NCBI GenBank assembly: GCA_022842445.1
Contig: JALHPO010000002.1
Span: forward strand, 1-64,000
Direction of reading: 5' to 3'
Origin: Nitrospira sp.
GTDB lineage: Bacteria; Nitrospirota; Nitrospiria; Nitrospirales; Nitrospiraceae
Length of the DNA: 64,000 nucleotides
In this document: piece after piece, positions 16,301 to 25,526 of the stretch
Numbering within the stretch: the first letter of the stretch is position 1
How the letters are laid out: every line of letters begins with the position of its first letter
The notes under the pieces: model-generated
The model's database searches: none
What the model was told of the DNA's origin: nothing
Seen by the model: the letters and a program-made list of their open reading frames with translations, nothing else
Position numbers and translations under genes: made by a program

Positions 16301-17974
16301 TCAGCTCGTGACGGCCCCTTCCGAGGCGGATGAGACATGCCTCGCGTATTTCGCCATCACGCCGGATGTATAGCGGAGTGCCGGCTGCTTGACCTTCTTG
16401 AGCCTGGCGGAAATTTCCTTCTGCGTGAGATTCACATCCAGCCGGCGTTTGGCAATATCGAAAGTAATCCGGTCGCCGTTTCTAATTGCCGCAATAGGGC
16501 CGCCTCTCACCGCTTCCGGAGCAACGTGGCCGGCCATCAAGCCATGTGTTGCGCCGGAGAATCGCCCGTCGGTCAACAATGCCACGGAATCGCCGAGTCC
16601 TGCCCCGACAATGGCAGCCGTGACTCCCAGCATCTCGCGCATACCCGGTCCTCCCGAAGGACCTTCGTACCGAATCACCACCACATCGCCGGCCTTAATC
16701 TGCCCGGACTTGACTGCGCCGAAGGCATCTTCTTCCCGATTGTAGACTCTTGCCGGACCTTGGAATTTCATCATGGAATGTCCGGCAACCTTGACCACGC
16801 AGCCTTCCGGCGCAAGATTACCTTTCAGGATGACCATGCCGCCGGTTGGTTTGATCGGGCTCGATAACGGACGAAGCACCTGCTGGTCTCGTGTCTCGAT
16901 GGCTTTCTTCGCTTCTTCTCCAATCGTGAGCCCTGTTACGGTCGGCTGATTGCCGTGAAGAATACCTGCGTCAAGTAAGCGCTTCGCTACCAGTGTTGTC
17001 CCTCCTGCCGCGTAGAGATCGGCGGCGGTAAACCGCCCCCCGGGCTTGAGATCGGCAAGCAACGGGACTTTGCGATTGATCTTGTCGAAATCGTCGATGT
17101 CCAGTTTAATCCCCATTTCGCGCGCCACTGCGAGAAGGTGGAGCACGGCATTGGTCGATCCACCCGTTGTTGCAACCGCAGCAATCGAATTCTCAAGCGA
17201 CTTGCGGGTGATGATCTGCTTGGGCCGGACGTTCTGTTTGATCAATTCCATGACCATCTTGCCGCATTCGAAGGCGACACCATCCTTCTGCTGATCCATG
17301 GCAGGGACGCCATTGCGTCCCATGGGTGAAATGCCCAGAAACTCGAAGGCAATTGCCATGGTATTGGCCGTAAACTGTCCGCCGCACGCGCCGGGGCCAG
17401 GGCAGGCGTGGTCTTCAAGGTCTTTCAGTTCAGCGTTGCTCATGTGGCCGGAGGCATGTTTGCCGACGGCTTCGAAGACATCCTGGATCGTGACGTCGTG
17501 CCCTTGGAACTTTCCGGGCATGATGGAACCGCCGTAGAGCATGACAGATGGCAAATTTAACCTTGCAAGCGCCATGACTGTGCCAGGAATCGTCTTGTCG
17601 CAGCCGGACAGCGCGACAACCGCATCAAATAAGTGGCCGCGCGCGACCAACTCGATCGAGTCGGCAATCACTTCCCGGCTAATGAGCGAGGCCTTCATGC
17701 CCTCAGTCCCCATTGAAATGCCGTCCGAAACCGCGATCGTGTTGTACTCGATCGGTGTTCCACCGGCAGCACGAATCCCGGCTTTGACCCGCTCCGACAG
17801 CCGGCGAAGGTGGTAGTTGCACGGCATGACCTCGATCCAGGTATTGGCCACCCCGACGAGAGGCTTGGACAAATCATCGTCGGTAAACCCCACGGCTTTC
17901 AGCATCGCCCGGGCCGGTGCCCGGGACGGGCCAACCAGCAGATCATGACTCTTCAGTATTAGGTCGTTCGCCAT
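16301..17974 (-). CDS. ilvD: Dihydroxy-acid dehydratase
   Basis: A 557-residue Fe-S enzyme that dehydrates 2,3-dihydroxy-isovalerate and 2,3-dihydroxy-3-methylvalerate to the 2-oxo acids of valine and isoleucine synthesis. The three cluster cysteines are visible in VMPCNYH, SGCDKTIPG and PGACGGQFTANTM, a pattern usually taken as the [2Fe-2S] form. Also present are the GGSTNAVLHL and LLTDGRFSG segments near the C-terminal half. Length is normal. It is a single gene here, with no other ilv gene in view. The related Edd dehydratase is ruled out by the family signature and length. Confidence 0.95.
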   Translation of the reverse strand: MANDLILKSHDLLVGPSRAPARAMLKAVGFTDDDLSKPLVGVANTWIEVMPCNYHLRRLSERVKAGIRAAGGTPIEYNTIAVSDGISMGTEGMKASLISREVIADSIELVARGHLFDAVVALSGCDKTIPGTVMALARLNLPSVMLYGGSIMPGKFQGHDVTIQDVFEAVGKHASGHMSNAELKDLEDHACPGPGACGGQFTANTMAIAFEFLGISPMGRNGVPAMDQQKDGVAFECGKMVMELIKQNVRPKQIITRKSLENSIAAVATTGGSTNAVLHLLAVAREMGIKLDIDDFDKINRKVPLLADLKPGGRFTAADLYAAGGTTLVAKRLLDAGILHGNQPTVTGLTIGEEAKKAIETRDQQVLRPLSSPIKPTGGMVILKGNLAPEGCVVKVAGHSMMKFQGPARVYNREEDAFGAVKSGQIKAGDVVVIRYEGPSGGPGMREMLGVTAAIVGAGLGDSVALLTDGRFSGATHGLMAGHVAPEAVRGGPIAAIRNGDRITFDIAKRRLDVNLTQKEISARLKKVKQPALRYTSGVMAKYARHVSSASEGAVTS

Positions 17975-18059
17975 AGCCTATTCTACTCGTCCTTTCTTTT
18001 CGTTCGCGTCGTGCGCACCGCATTACGATGAATGCGAAGCGGCCTGCAAAAGGGCAATG

Positions 18060-18701
18060 CTATTGCACAGACATGTTACTGGGTGGAGAAGGTGGTGCAA
18101 CCTCGCCATATCCCGTATGCGGGTTCTTGCCATGGGGATTGGAGCCACGGGGCATGCCGCTGCCATGTGGATTGCCGTACCCCATGTCCCCCCCTTTGTG
18201 CTGATGCATCACTTTGTCGTGTTCGGTCTTTTCCTTCTCCCGCTGCTCGGGTGTCAACACCGCCATCACGTCGCGCCGCATCTTGATCGCGGTCAAGCGA
18301 AGCAGTACCTGTAGATCTTCGCTCTGTTTCAGCTTTGTTTCGATTGCAGCAACATCCGACTTATCGTCGTCCGTGAGGGCCTTCAGCTCACGCTCGGCAA
18401 TTTGAATCTCAGCTTCCGCCTTGATACGGACCTTGTCCAGACTCAATTGGAAGTCTTTCAGTTTCGCTACTTGGTCCGCCGTCAGCCCGATGTCCTTTTC
18501 ATGCTTGAGCAAGTGCCGGATCAAATGGCCGGTCCCGCTATGCATCATGCCTTTCCCGTAACCACCCATTGCACCGTGTCCACCATGGCTGCCGGCGTGA
18601 CCGTAGCTGGGATCATTGGCCCATACACCGGTACCCCCCAAGGCCAGCATAAACACCGCTGCAACACCACATGACACAATCGTCTTTGTTGCTCGCTTCA
18701 T
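18060..18701 (-). CDS. Spy/CpxP-like periplasmic protein with LTxxQ motifs, His-rich
   Basis: A 213-residue exported protein. A strong AAAGGAG precedes the ATG. The signal peptide ends near VWA. A Gly/His/Met-rich segment (HAGSHGGHGAMGGYGKGMMHSGTGH) leads to a helical core with two LTxxQ motifs (LTADQ, LTPEQ), the mark of the Spy/CpxP/ZraP group of periplasmic chaperones and metal-stress sensors. The tail is again His/Gly/Pro-rich. The histidines and methionines suggest metal binding (Cu, Zn or Ni), by inference. No CpxRA-like genes are adjacent. Confidence 0.78.
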   Translation of the reverse strand: MKRATKTIVSCGVAAVFMLALGGTGVWANDPSYGHAGSHGGHGAMGGYGKGMMHSGTGHLIRHLLKHEKDIGLTADQVAKLKDFQLSLDKVRIKAEAEIQIAERELKALTDDDKSDVAAIETKLKQSEDLQVLLRLTAIKMRRDVMAVLTPEQREKEKTEHDKVMHQHKGGDMGYGNPHGSGMPRGSNPHGKNPHTGYGEVAPPSPPSNMSVQ

Positions 18702-18948
18702 AGACTTCTCCTTTTTCTAAGAACACCTTACGGAACGGCTGAAAATGGCCCACATCTAACTTCGGTCAGATAAGTCATGATCTGCTCGCCATTTACGCGC
18801 TGTAGCTTGCCATACAGACCGAGGCAACGCAAGCAAGCGCCATGCGCTGAACCGTAAGGGAACAGGGGAGGGGGAGCGGGCAGGACGCAGCGGCTATTGA
18901 GGGGATTTGCGGAGTCCGTCTCGCGCCCGGACCTCCGGTACGTTATAT

Positions 18949-19971
18949 CTATTCTTGTTGCGCTTTGATGATCAACTCAGCCCGCGGGTCTTGATGGGGT
19001 TGTCGGGCAAGTTGCTCGTACAGTAACCGTTCCTCATTTGATATGGAGGGCGACATAACGATTTGTAGGGTGAGGAATAGATCGCCATGGGTACCGGTTG
19101 CCGTCGGAAGGCCCTTTCCCTTGAGGCGCAGTTTGCTATCCGCTCGACTCCCGGCTGGAATTTTCACGCGAACCGGCTCTCCCAATGTCGGCGCCATCAC
19201 TTCAGCCCCCAACGCAGCTTCCCAGGGCCAGACGGGGAGAGTGGCGTGGAGATCGCTGCCTTGCCGGCGAAATATTCTGTCCTCTTTAATTGAGACATGG
19301 AGGTAGAGGTCTCCACGTTTTCCGCCGTTGCTGCCAGGCTGTCCTTTCCCACCCACACGCACTCTGGTGCCGGCGAGCACACCGGCCGGAATCCTGACTT
19401 CGATTGTCGTCGGTTCCATGCCCGTGCCCGATCCATGACAGACCTGACAAGGGCGGCCCCGAAGCGATCCGCTCCCCCGGCAGGATCTACAGGATACCGC
19501 TTCCATGAGGGAGACCCGCTTCGTCACGCCGGATAGCACTTCCCGCAACGACAGCGCGACATCGGTTTCCACATCCTCACCCTGTGAGGCAAATCCTCGT
19601 GGGCCGCCAGCTCGCGCACTCCCGCCAAAGAGATTCTCAAAGATATCCGAGAAGTCTCCTGTGCTGTACCCTGTACTAGCCCTGCCGCCGAATCCACCGC
19701 CGGTCTGCCGGCGCGCCTGCTCAAATGCCTCGGCTTGTTCCCATTGCGAACCGTGCTGATCATACTTTTTCCGTTTCTCGGGGTCGGACAGTACTTCCTG
19801 TGCTTCATTGAGCTCTTTGAACTTCCGTTCCATCTCGACTTTTTTCGTGCCGGCATGGAGATCGGGATGGTACTGGCGGGCAAGGCGGCGGTAAGCTTTT
19901 TTAATGTCGTCGGCGGAGGCTTCCCGTGATAGGCCGAGGATCTGGTAATAGTCGCGTTGGGGAGAGGCCAT
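18949..19971 (-). CDS. DnaJ-family co-chaperone with half a zinc finger
   Basis: A 340-residue J protein. The J domain has HPD at residues 35-37, followed by a Gly/Phe-rich region (GGGFGG, FENLFGG). Next come only two CxxCxGxG motifs (CRSCRGSG and CQVCHGSG, about residues 157-180) instead of the four of DnaJ, then the two CTD substrate-binding domains ([38 protein letters not shown]). It thus sits between DnaJ and CbpA. It should stimulate a DnaK-type Hsp70. The gene end is 18 bases from nothing on its strand, and ttuA lies 18 bases upstream in the same direction, so they may be cotranscribed. Confidence 0.85.
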   Translation of the reverse strand: MASPQRDYYQILGLSREASADDIKKAYRRLARQYHPDLHAGTKKVEMERKFKELNEAQEVLSDPEKRKKYDQHGSQWEQAEAFEQARRQTGGGFGGRASTGYSTGDFSDIFENLFGGSARAGGPRGFASQGEDVETDVALSLREVLSGVTKRVSLMEAVSCRSCRGSGSLRGRPCQVCHGSGTGMEPTTIEVRIPAGVLAGTRVRVGGKGQPGSNGGKRGDLYLHVSIKEDRIFRRQGSDLHATLPVWPWEAALGAEVMAPTLGEPVRVKIPAGSRADSKLRLKGKGLPTATGTHGDLFLTLQIVMSPSISNEERLLYEQLARQPHQDPRAELIIKAQQE

Positions 19972-19989
19972 CCGTTTGCCTGTATGCTA

Positions 19990-20934
19990 TCAGTGCGGGA
20001 CAGCGCTCTTTGCCCGCGCCATGAGTTTGCAGTACGAACAACTTTCGGCGGTCGTCGGTTGACCGCATGACATGCAGGGATGCAGGATTGTCTGGTCTTT
20101 TTCAGCCATTGTCGCCGGTGCGGAGGTGGCACTTTGCTTACGCTGTTTTTCCAGAAACCCCCAATAGAAATACTGCTTCGTGCCGGGGGATTCAGTCTCC
20201 AGCCTGTTCAAGACTTCCTTATAAAGGAGCGTCTTCGCCCCTTGAGCCATTGGACATTCATCCACGATATAATCGATTTTATTTAAGACGCAGTAGGCAG
20301 CCAGCTCACGTTCCGTCAATCGATAGAGCGGTTTTACCTTCTTGGCAAAGCCTTCCACAGAGGCGGGCAAACTAGGACCTTGTTTGTCCAGATATTCCTC
20401 TTGCCAATGCAGCACATTGCCAAGGAGACGAGCTGCTTCGTCATCAAGATTATGTCCGGTGGCCATGACATCATACTCTTTTTCAATTGCTGCCCGGTTA
20501 AACTGGTAGCGCTTGATTGTGCCGCACGTCGAACAGGTGGGGCGATGCACCAGCTGGGCCAGTTCTTTGATGCCGGCGCCTGCTTCCTGTTCAACCGTAT
20601 GCGTGTGCAGTGTGGCCCCCAGTGGCGCCGCAATCATCTTCGCATAGTATTGGACTTTGTCATACGATCGCTCCGAATAGCCCGCGATGCCCAAGTGTAC
20701 ATATAACGCGTCTGCGTGGTAACCCAGGGCAAGGAGAATATGCCAGAGCGCCAGGCTGTCCTTGCCGCCCGAGACCGCCACAAGAATACGCTCATCTGGA
20801 CCGAACATAGCTTGTGATTTAATCGCCTTCTCGACTTGATCATGGACAAAATGATTGAAGCAGGGCTTGCAAAAGGCAGCGTTGTGCCGTGGGAGCTTCA
20901 TGACAGCTTTTGTTTTGCATTTCGTGCAGTTCAT
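19990..20934 (-). CDS. ttuA: TtuA/Ncs6-type tRNA 2-thiolation enzyme
   Basis: A 314-residue PP-loop ATPase. I start it at 20934 (MNCTKCKTKA), matching the family N-terminus, though no clear Shine-Dalgarno is seen; the open frame extends 13 codons upstream. The N-terminal zinc finger is Cys3, Cys6, Cys22 and Cys25. The PP-loop SGGKDS is at about 55-60. The Fe-S ligands are Cys134 and Cys137 (CSTC) and Cys227 (DECP), and ATGHNLDDEA is the adenylation-domain motif. A second CxxC/CxxC finger lies near the C-terminus. In Thermus this enzyme makes 2-thioribothymidine at tRNA position 54; the Ncs6 relatives thiolate U34. Which tRNA position is used here is open. Confidence 0.82.
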   Translation of the reverse strand: MNCTKCKTKAVMKLPRHNAAFCKPCFNHFVHDQVEKAIKSQAMFGPDERILVAVSGGKDSLALWHILLALGYHADALYVHLGIAGYSERSYDKVQYYAKMIAAPLGATLHTHTVEQEAGAGIKELAQLVHRPTCSTCGTIKRYQFNRAAIEKEYDVMATGHNLDDEAARLLGNVLHWQEEYLDKQGPSLPASVEGFAKKVKPLYRLTERELAAYCVLNKIDYIVDECPMAQGAKTLLYKEVLNRLETESPGTKQYFYWGFLEKQRKQSATSAPATMAEKDQTILHPCMSCGQPTTAESCSYCKLMARAKSAVPH

Positions 20935-21123
20935 ACTGGAATGGATCATACGAGTAGCTCGGGATGAATGCAAACTTCTTTGCCATATGAAAGCGGACTC
21001 AGTTATCCGATGAAGTCGACACAGTAATCTGGTATGGTACGTGGTGAAAGGTAATAGAGCGTCCTGCCTTCAGGGTGAAAGCAGGATAAATCCATAAGTT
21101 GACATAATCTATCTTATCGGACT

Positions 21124-21762
21124 ATGAGTCTTGAATTCCTCGGCCGTCTTCACAAAGAACTATCGATTACGGGCAGCGCACTGTATGAAGTAGTTCTATC
21201 AATTTCTGAGCGCGTCAATCGCAAGACACAGATTATTCGCCTTCACTGGCACGCGTCGGGAATCCTTCAACAGATCGATGGAGTCACCGCCGAAGTCGGT
21301 CGACAGGTCGCAGACCACATCAGCCGCCCGTCCTTAAACCAGTATCAGCATGACGCAGCCCTCGACACGACAGTGTCGCAGGCGGTAACCCGGGTCCAGA
21401 CACTGAAGCAGTCGTTGACACAGATCGATGGGCAAATTCGCGAGCTTAAACTTGAAGCGATTCATGAGGATTCCCTTAAGCTTCAGCAGGACTTAAGGAT
21501 TCGATCTGCCAAAATTGAGCGTCTGACCATTACCAGGCACGCAGCTGCCGTCGGCCAAACTCTCAGTGCCATGCCACGATCGTCCTCGGTCCATATTGCA
21601 TCCGTCTTACGCGGGCCATTCTTACTCGCTCCCTCCGAGGGGTTGATCTTCCGGACCGACGATATCGTCGTCTTAATTGGAGTAGAATCCGAGGTGGATC
21701 GCCTCGTAACTTGGTTTACCAGCAAACGTACACTCAATGCGGCGACAACGAAATCCGCGTAG
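21124..21762 (+). CDS. Coiled-coil protein with C-terminal TrkA-C (RCK_C) domain
   Basis: A 212-residue soluble protein. The first 120 residues are helical and amphipathic, with a probable coiled coil (AVTRVQTLKQSLTQIDGQIRELKLEAI). The last 50 (SVHIASVLRGPFLLAPSEG, then IFRTDDIVVLIGVESEVDRLV) match the TrkA C-terminal ligand-binding fold found on K+ channel regulators. There is no Rossmann RCK_N domain and no membrane segment. It ends 18 bases before the htrA start, so both are likely in one transcript. Function is unknown; binding a small ligand (for example a cyclic dinucleotide) through the RCK_C fold is a guess. Confidence 0.6.
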   Translation: MSLEFLGRLHKELSITGSALYEVVLSISERVNRKTQIIRLHWHASGILQQIDGVTAEVGRQVADHISRPSLNQYQHDAALDTTVSQAVTRVQTLKQSLTQIDGQIRELKLEAIHEDSLKLQQDLRIRSAKIERLTITRHAAAVGQTLSAMPRSSSVHIASVLRGPFLLAPSEGLIFRTDDIVVLIGVESEVDRLVTWFTSKRTLNAATTKSA

Positions 21763-21780
21763 ACTGAGACGCAGTGTCCT

Positions 21781-23190
21781 GTGTCCTTGAACACACGATT
21801 CTTTCTCATGTTCACGAGACAGTTTGCTCATGATCTGCGTCAGCAGGTAATCCTGCCCCTTCTTCTACTGCTTCCTGCACTGGTACATCCAGAGCTTGTT
21901 CGCGCAGAACTGCCAGGCATTCGTCTCCTTGAAGAAATTCAGGCCGTGATTACTAACCTCGCCGAACAGGCCAAGCCGTCCGTTGTGAATCTGTTTCCTC
22001 TTCCAAACACCGGTCGATCTCGTGAAGGATCGGGAGAGCGCACCCCAAATGCCTCAGGGTCAGGCTCTGGCCTGATTATAGACAGCGATGGGTACATCAT
22101 CACAAATAACCACGTGATCGGCGATGCAACCGAGATCGAAGTCCGGTTCTCTGATAAGACCAAACTAGTGGCGAACGTGGTCGGTAAAGATCCTGATACT
22201 GACCTGGCTCTTCTCAAAGTGACGGCAAGCCGTCCTCTCCCCAACGCTCGCTTTGGCGACTCCGCTTCCGTGAAAGTCGGACAATGGGTCCTTGCAGTGG
22301 GGAATCCCTTTGGGCTCGACCGCACGGTAACTCTCGGAGTCGTCAGCGGCATTGGACGGGAAAACATGAACCTGTCGCGGTACGAAAACTTTATTCAGAC
22401 TGATGCGTCGATTAATCCCGGCAATTCCGGTGGACCGTTGTTCAATCTTCGCGGCGAAGTGATCGGGATCAATACGGCCATCATTAATTTTGCCCAAGGC
22501 ATCGGCTTCGCCATTCCATCAAACATGGCCAAGCAAGTTATCGAACAACTCCTGGCAAATGGCAAAGTGGTGCGGGGATGGCTCGGTGTCGGCATTCAAC
22601 CAATGACACCTGAATTAGCCAAGAAATTCGGCGTGACCGAAAGCGAGGGGGTTCTCGTCAATGAGGTCTTTGAAAAAGATCCAGCCGCATCGGCAGGCAT
22701 TAAACCGGGCGACGTCATAGTGAAAATTGACGGGAGCCTGGTTGATTCGCCGAACAAGTTGTCACGGCTGATCGGCGCGCTCACACCCGGCGCAACTGCG
22801 CACATTGAAGTCGTTCGCGACGGCAGTCGCCTCGTCCTGAATATCCCATTGAGTGAGCGCCGTGATGCCATCATTGCCGCAACCACTCCACAGACCAAAC
22901 TGGATCTAAAGCTCGGCCTTGATGTGCAGGATTTAACTCCGGGGTTGGCAGAGACCTTGAATTTACGCGAGTCGAAGGGAGCGCTCATCGCAAAAGTCGA
23001 AGCCGGTAGTCTGGCCCACGCCGAAGGCCTCCAAGTAAGCGACCTGATCAAGGAGGTGAACCGCGCAGAAGTGAGTTCAGCCGCTGATTTTCACTCGGCG
23101 ATCTCGCGGCTCCGGCGAGGAGATACGATTTTGCTCCGGGTACTGCGCGAGAATCGGGCCTTCTATGTCGTGCTCAAATCCACTGAGTAA
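21781..23190 (+). CDS. HtrA/DegP-family periplasmic serine protease, two PDZ domains
   Basis: A 469-residue protein starting with GTG at 21781 (an ATG at 21808 is an alternative). A hydrophobic export segment lies around residues 21-40. The S1C domain has His in ITNNHV, Asp in DTDLALLKV and Ser in NPGNSGGPLF. PDZ1 begins GWLGVGIQPMTPELAKKFG and PDZ2 lies around residues 380-465 (GLDVQDLTPGLAETLNL). This is the DegP/DegQ layout: degradation or chaperoning of misfolded envelope proteins. Together with the PDZ-less protease at 15.2 kb, the window encodes two S1C proteases. Confidence 0.9.
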   Translation: MSLNTRFFLMFTRQFAHDLRQQVILPLLLLLPALVHPELVRAELPGIRLLEEIQAVITNLAEQAKPSVVNLFPLPNTGRSREGSGERTPNASGSGSGLIIDSDGYIITNNHVIGDATEIEVRFSDKTKLVANVVGKDPDTDLALLKVTASRPLPNARFGDSASVKVGQWVLAVGNPFGLDRTVTLGVVSGIGRENMNLSRYENFIQTDASINPGNSGGPLFNLRGEVIGINTAIINFAQGIGFAIPSNMAKQVIEQLLANGKVVRGWLGVGIQPMTPELAKKFGVTESEGVLVNEVFEKDPAASAGIKPGDVIVKIDGSLVDSPNKLSRLIGALTPGATAHIEVVRDGSRLVLNIPLSERRDAIIAATTPQTKLDLKLGLDVQDLTPGLAETLNLRESKGALIAKVEAGSLAHAEGLQVSDLIKEVNRAEVSSAADFHSAISRLRRGDTILLRVLRENRAFYVVLKSTE

Positions 23191-23295
23191 TCGCGTTCAG
23201 TCTCGCTCATGAAATGTGCAGACCGCATCGCCGAGGACACGAAGCGAACACGGGACGGAACGAGCGTGAGTCCCGTCCGTGTTTGCGAGATGCGG

Positions 23296-23328
23296 TTCGA
23301 CTGGCTCACCGTCCTGAGCGTAGTCGAA
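23296..23328. repeat. REP-like palindrome between htrA and the EF-G paralogue
   Basis: TTCGACT (23296-23302) and AGTCGAA (23322-23328) form a perfect outer stem with GCTCA/TGAGC nested inside. Read on the other strand it is the TTCGACTACGCTCAGGACGG-type sequence that recurs in intergenic regions of many bacterial genomes. Just upstream (about 23250-23275) AACACGGGACGGA and TCCCGTCCGTGTT form a second, bulged hairpin. Both lie between convergent gene ends, so they may also terminate transcription. Confidence 0.55.
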
Positions 23329-23368
23329 AGACGACGTACGCCTCACGCACGACGAGCGATTGCGCCTT

Positions 23369-25471
23369 TCAGTGCGCTCCCACAGCGTGCCGTTCTGTCT
23401 TATGCTGTTCGACAATCTTGGCTGCCAGCTCGCGTGGCACTTCCTCGTAACGGGCAAACTCCATCACATAGCTTCCCCGCCCTCCTGTCATGCCGTTCAG
23501 CGCCGGCGCATACTTCAACAATTCGGCGAGCGGTACAAGCGCGGTAATCTGCTCGGCATGATCGTTCGCGTTGACTGAGAGGATGCGACCTCTGCGCGCA
23601 TTCAGGTCGCCCATCACGGCTCCGACGGCGTCCGTCGGAGCCTCGACTTCAACCGTCATCATCGGTTCCAGCAACACCGGCTGGGCCGTTTCCATCGCTT
23701 TTTTAAAGGCCATTGATCCTGCAATTTTAAATGACATTTCCGACGAATCCACCACATGGTACGAGCCGTCGTACACAGCGACTCGGACATCAACGACGGG
23801 AAATCCCCCCAGCACCCCTTCATGCATCGCCTCGCTCACCCCTTTTTCCACCGCAGGAATGAAGTTTCGGGGAATGGCGCCCCCGACGACACGATGTTCA
23901 AAGGTGAATCCGCCGCCGCGCGGCAAGGGCGCTACTTCCAACCAACAATCCCCATATTGCCCGTGGCCGCCCGTCTGTTTCTTGTACTTACCCTGCGCAC
24001 GCGCTGTCGCGTGCACGGTTTCATGGTAAGGGATCTTCGGCGTATGCAGGATGACGTCGGCCCCGAATTTCCGGTGGAGCTTCTCTAACGCCAGATCAAT
24101 ATGGAGTTGACCGAGACTGCTGAGAACCATCTCTTTGGTTTCCGCATTGCGAGAAAAAGCCAGCGTCGGATCTTCTTCGATCAGCTTATGCAGGCCCAGA
24201 CTGACTTTCTCGATCTCCGCCTTCGACTTGGCCTCAATCGCAAATGACAGGACCGGCCGAGGCAGTCCGATCGCCGGATAGCAGATCTGACTCTTCTCGT
24301 CACACAGCGTGTCACCGGTGTGTGTGTCATGTAACTTTCCGATAGCCACGATATCTCCTGCCGATGCTGAACCAACCGGGGTGCGTCGTTTTCCGAAGAG
24401 CGTATAGAAATGACCCAGTTTCTCCCGCACCTGTTTTGACGCGTTCCACACGAGAGTATCGGCCTGGACGGTTCCTGAGAGGAGACGGCAATACGACAGC
24501 CGTCCCACGAACGGATCGATCAGTGTTTTGAATACAAAAGCTGAGAATGGCTCCTGCACACTCCCCTTCCGTTCGCCTGGCAGGCCTGTCTGGGGATGGA
24601 CACCATGCAACGGATTGGCGGCACAGCGCTCACCTGGCGACGGCAGCAGGGCGGCCATCGCGCCCATTAGCGACCATACCCCTAGATTGCGCACTGCAGA
24701 ACCCGCGTACAGCGGAAACACCTGCCTTCGCAGGATGCCGGAACGGAGTCCTGATAAAAGCATGTCATGATTCAGATCTCCCTGGGCGACATAGGTGTCG
24801 AGCAAAGTATCATCGGTCTCCGCTACGGCTTCCATAAGCCTGGTACGCCTCTCCTTCGCGGCAGACTCCAGATGTGCTGGCACCGGCAGTATCTCCACCT
24901 TGGCAGTAGACGGTCCGGACCGAATCAGACGATCCTCGAAAATGTCGATCACGCCCTCCATCTGAGAGCCAAGGCCGACCGGTATGACCATGGGAACAGG
25001 AACACAGTTGAGTTGTGCACGGCAGATTTCCAGCGCGTGTTCGATTGACGCACTCTCTCGATCCAATCCGTTGACGAAAAACAGGCAGGGTAGACCGAGA
25101 TCTCCGATGCGCGCCCACAGACGCGACAACTCGGTTCGAACACCGGCCTGTCCATCGAGAACGATTACTGCGGCATCGACGGCCCGCAATGCTGAGAGCG
25201 GTTCGCCCAGTAGACTAAGCGCACCGGGAGGATCGAGAAGCGAAATGGTAGTCTGATTCCAAGAAAACTGAAGCACGCTGGTGCTGACGGAACTTCGATG
25301 GTGCAGTTCTTCCGGCTCAAAATCCGATACGGTCGAGCCTTGGGCGATGGAACCGAGGATAGGAACGGCTCCGCCGGCGAAGAGGATCGCCTCGCTGAGG
25401 GATGTCTTGCCTGCGCCGACGTTGGACACAATCGCGACATTCCTGATGGGCTCCATACGGATATGGTCCAT
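23369..25471 (-). CDS. EF-G-like translational GTPase paralogue with aberrant G motifs
   Basis: A 700-residue protein with EF-G domain order: G domain, domain II, domain III (PVLSFAIEAKSKAEIEKV), domain IV (GKYKKQTGGHGQYGDCWLEV) and domain V (AVMGDLNARRGRILSV). Start 25471 has GAGGAGG upstream. It belongs to the EF-G2/FusA2-like group. The G domain is unusual: G1 is SNVGAGKT (16-23), G3 is DPPG (80-83) without the catalytic histidine of DTPGH, and G4 reads NGLD (134-137) instead of NKxD. It may therefore bind GTP poorly or hydrolyse it slowly. Function of EF-G2 proteins is unsettled. It is not the main EF-G. Confidence 0.82.
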   Translation of the reverse strand: MDHIRMEPIRNVAIVSNVGAGKTSLSEAILFAGGAVPILGSIAQGSTVSDFEPEELHHRSSVSTSVLQFSWNQTTISLLDPPGALSLLGEPLSALRAVDAAVIVLDGQAGVRTELSRLWARIGDLGLPCLFFVNGLDRESASIEHALEICRAQLNCVPVPMVIPVGLGSQMEGVIDIFEDRLIRSGPSTAKVEILPVPAHLESAAKERRTRLMEAVAETDDTLLDTYVAQGDLNHDMLLSGLRSGILRRQVFPLYAGSAVRNLGVWSLMGAMAALLPSPGERCAANPLHGVHPQTGLPGERKGSVQEPFSAFVFKTLIDPFVGRLSYCRLLSGTVQADTLVWNASKQVREKLGHFYTLFGKRRTPVGSASAGDIVAIGKLHDTHTGDTLCDEKSQICYPAIGLPRPVLSFAIEAKSKAEIEKVSLGLHKLIEEDPTLAFSRNAETKEMVLSSLGQLHIDLALEKLHRKFGADVILHTPKIPYHETVHATARAQGKYKKQTGGHGQYGDCWLEVAPLPRGGGFTFEHRVVGGAIPRNFIPAVEKGVSEAMHEGVLGGFPVVDVRVAVYDGSYHVVDSSEMSFKIAGSMAFKKAMETAQPVLLEPMMTVEVEAPTDAVGAVMGDLNARRGRILSVNANDHAEQITALVPLAELLKYAPALNGMTGGRGSYVMEFARYEEVPRELAAKIVEQHKTERHAVGAH

Positions 25472-25526
25472 GGTCTGCCCTCCTCATCGATTGCGCACGG
25501 TTTAGAGCATCTCTCGCCTCCCGATC

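Noticed and set aside
18702..18948. Possible RNA gene in the Spy-dnaJ gap
   Set aside because: No cloverleaf or strong hairpin is visible by eye; only GC-rich runs.
21099..21123. TTGACA just before the TrkA-C gene
   Set aside because: Any -10 at correct spacing would fall on or after the ATG, so it cannot be the promoter for that start unless the start is wrong.
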